From: Methanoregula sp.
Lineage (GTDB): Archaea; Halobacteriota; Methanomicrobia; Methanomicrobiales; Methanospirillaceae
Direction of reading: 5' to 3'
Assembly (NCBI RefSeq): GCF_002835825.1
Contig: NZ_PIZH01000103.1
Coordinates: 1 to 6,322, forward strand
Length of the DNA: 6,322 nt
In this document: one piece after another, positions 6,048 through 6,322 of the stretch
Numbering within the stretch: position 1 is the first letter of the stretch
How the letters are laid out: each line of letters starts with the position of its first letter
Position numbers and translations under genes: made by a program
The notes under the pieces: generated by a model
What the model saw: the letters and a program-made list of their open reading frames with translations, nothing else
What the model was told of the DNA's origin: nothing
The model's database searches: none

Positions 6048-6050
6048 ATG

Positions 6051-6322
6051 ATGTGCAGCCGGTACGCGCTCTGGGCCGTGGATGATTTGGGGGGTCGCTT
6101 CCTCATCGTTGATCCCACCATCGGGTTCCGGTCCCATTTCAACATAGCACCGCGATCGGAGAACCCGGTGGTTGTTTCAGCGGAGAGCAGGAACCGGATC
6201 CGGCTGATGGAGTGGGGGCTTCTGCCGCACTGGGCAAAGGATGGATCGACACTGCCCCGCCCGATCAATGCACGGGCCGAGTCCCTTTCAGAAAAGCCGA
6301 TGTTCCGGCAACTGCTTGAGGA
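6051..6322 (+). CDS. SRAP (YedK/HMCES, SOS response-associated peptidase family) protein, N-terminal part
   Basis: The first 90 residues are visible; the family is usually about 200-230 residues, so the rest lies past the right edge. MCSRYAL matches the family's M-C-G-R-[FY] start: Cys2, exposed when Met1 is removed, forms the covalent link to abasic sites in single-stranded DNA. FNIAPRSE (30-37), MEWGLLPHWAKD (53-64) and PINARAES (71-78, with the conserved active-site Asn at 73) are family hallmarks. The later Glu and His active-site residues are off the window. Position 3 is Ser instead of the usual Gly. The start at 6051 is chosen over ATGs at 6048 and 6039 because Cys must be residue 2 and AGAGGG precedes it. 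The gene diverges from the inactivated-polymerase operon, and both act on damaged DNA if the assignments hold. Bacterial SRAP genes are commonly SOS-linked. Confidence 0.93.
   Translation, partial: MCSRYALWAVDDLGGRFLIVDPTIGFRSHFNIAPRSENPVVVSAESRNRIRLMEWGLLPHWAKDGSTLPRPINARAESLSEKPMFRQLLE

Noticed and set aside
5912..6268. 118-residue minus-strand open frame across the SRAP start
   Set aside because: It runs antisense to a convincing SRAP N-terminus and overlaps the start of the RecA-like gene in another frame, and it shows no motifs.
1..6322. CRISPR array, tRNA/rRNA, insertion sequence or attachment site
   Set aside because: No regularly spaced repeats, cloverleaf or rRNA-like sequence, transposase or flanking repeats were seen on either strand.

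Overview
The window looks like GC-rich euryarchaeal chromosome, most likely a methanogen of the order Methanomicrobiales (Methanoregula-like). This placement is inferred. It rests on a geranylgeranyl-reductase-type flavoprotein, an archaeal inactivated-type B-family DNA polymerase, a T-tract archaeal terminator, and strong GC-ending codon use. No database search was possible. No RNA gene, CRISPR array or insertion sequence is visible.

Left part (1-3155): envelope and lipid genes. A geranylgeranyl-reductase-family flavoprotein leaves the window at the left edge (minus strand). Just upstream on the same strand is a six-helix HdeD/DUF308 membrane protein. A 172-bp divergent gap separates it from two plus-strand genes: an unrecognised six-helix membrane protein of 375 residues and a second HdeD/DUF308 protein. 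That block ends at a T-rich archaeal terminator.

Right part (3171-6322): a probable DNA-damage-tolerance locus. Three overlapping minus-strand genes run right to left. The first encodes a 175-residue protein that reads like a RecA/RadA-fold ATPase without a Walker A loop. The second encodes an 85-residue charged helical protein. The third encodes a 666-residue B-family DNA polymerase with damaged catalytic motifs: motif C reads G-I-V-D instead of x-D-T-D, motif B lacks N-S, and ExoII and ExoIII are lost. The overlaps are 4 bp (ATGA) and 14 bp, so the proteins are probably translated together. Divergent from them, across a 111-bp spacer with a perfect 14-bp palindrome, starts an SRAP (YedK/HMCES) abasic-site-shielding protein, cut by the right edge.

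The main point of interest is the combination of degenerate RecA-like protein, small partner, inactivated PolB (PolB2 type) and SRAP. It parallels the bacterial ImuA-ImuB-DnaE2 mutagenesis cassettes, which are often linked to SRAP genes, but is built from archaeal parts. That parallel is inference from gene content and layout; the motif losses are read directly from the sequence.
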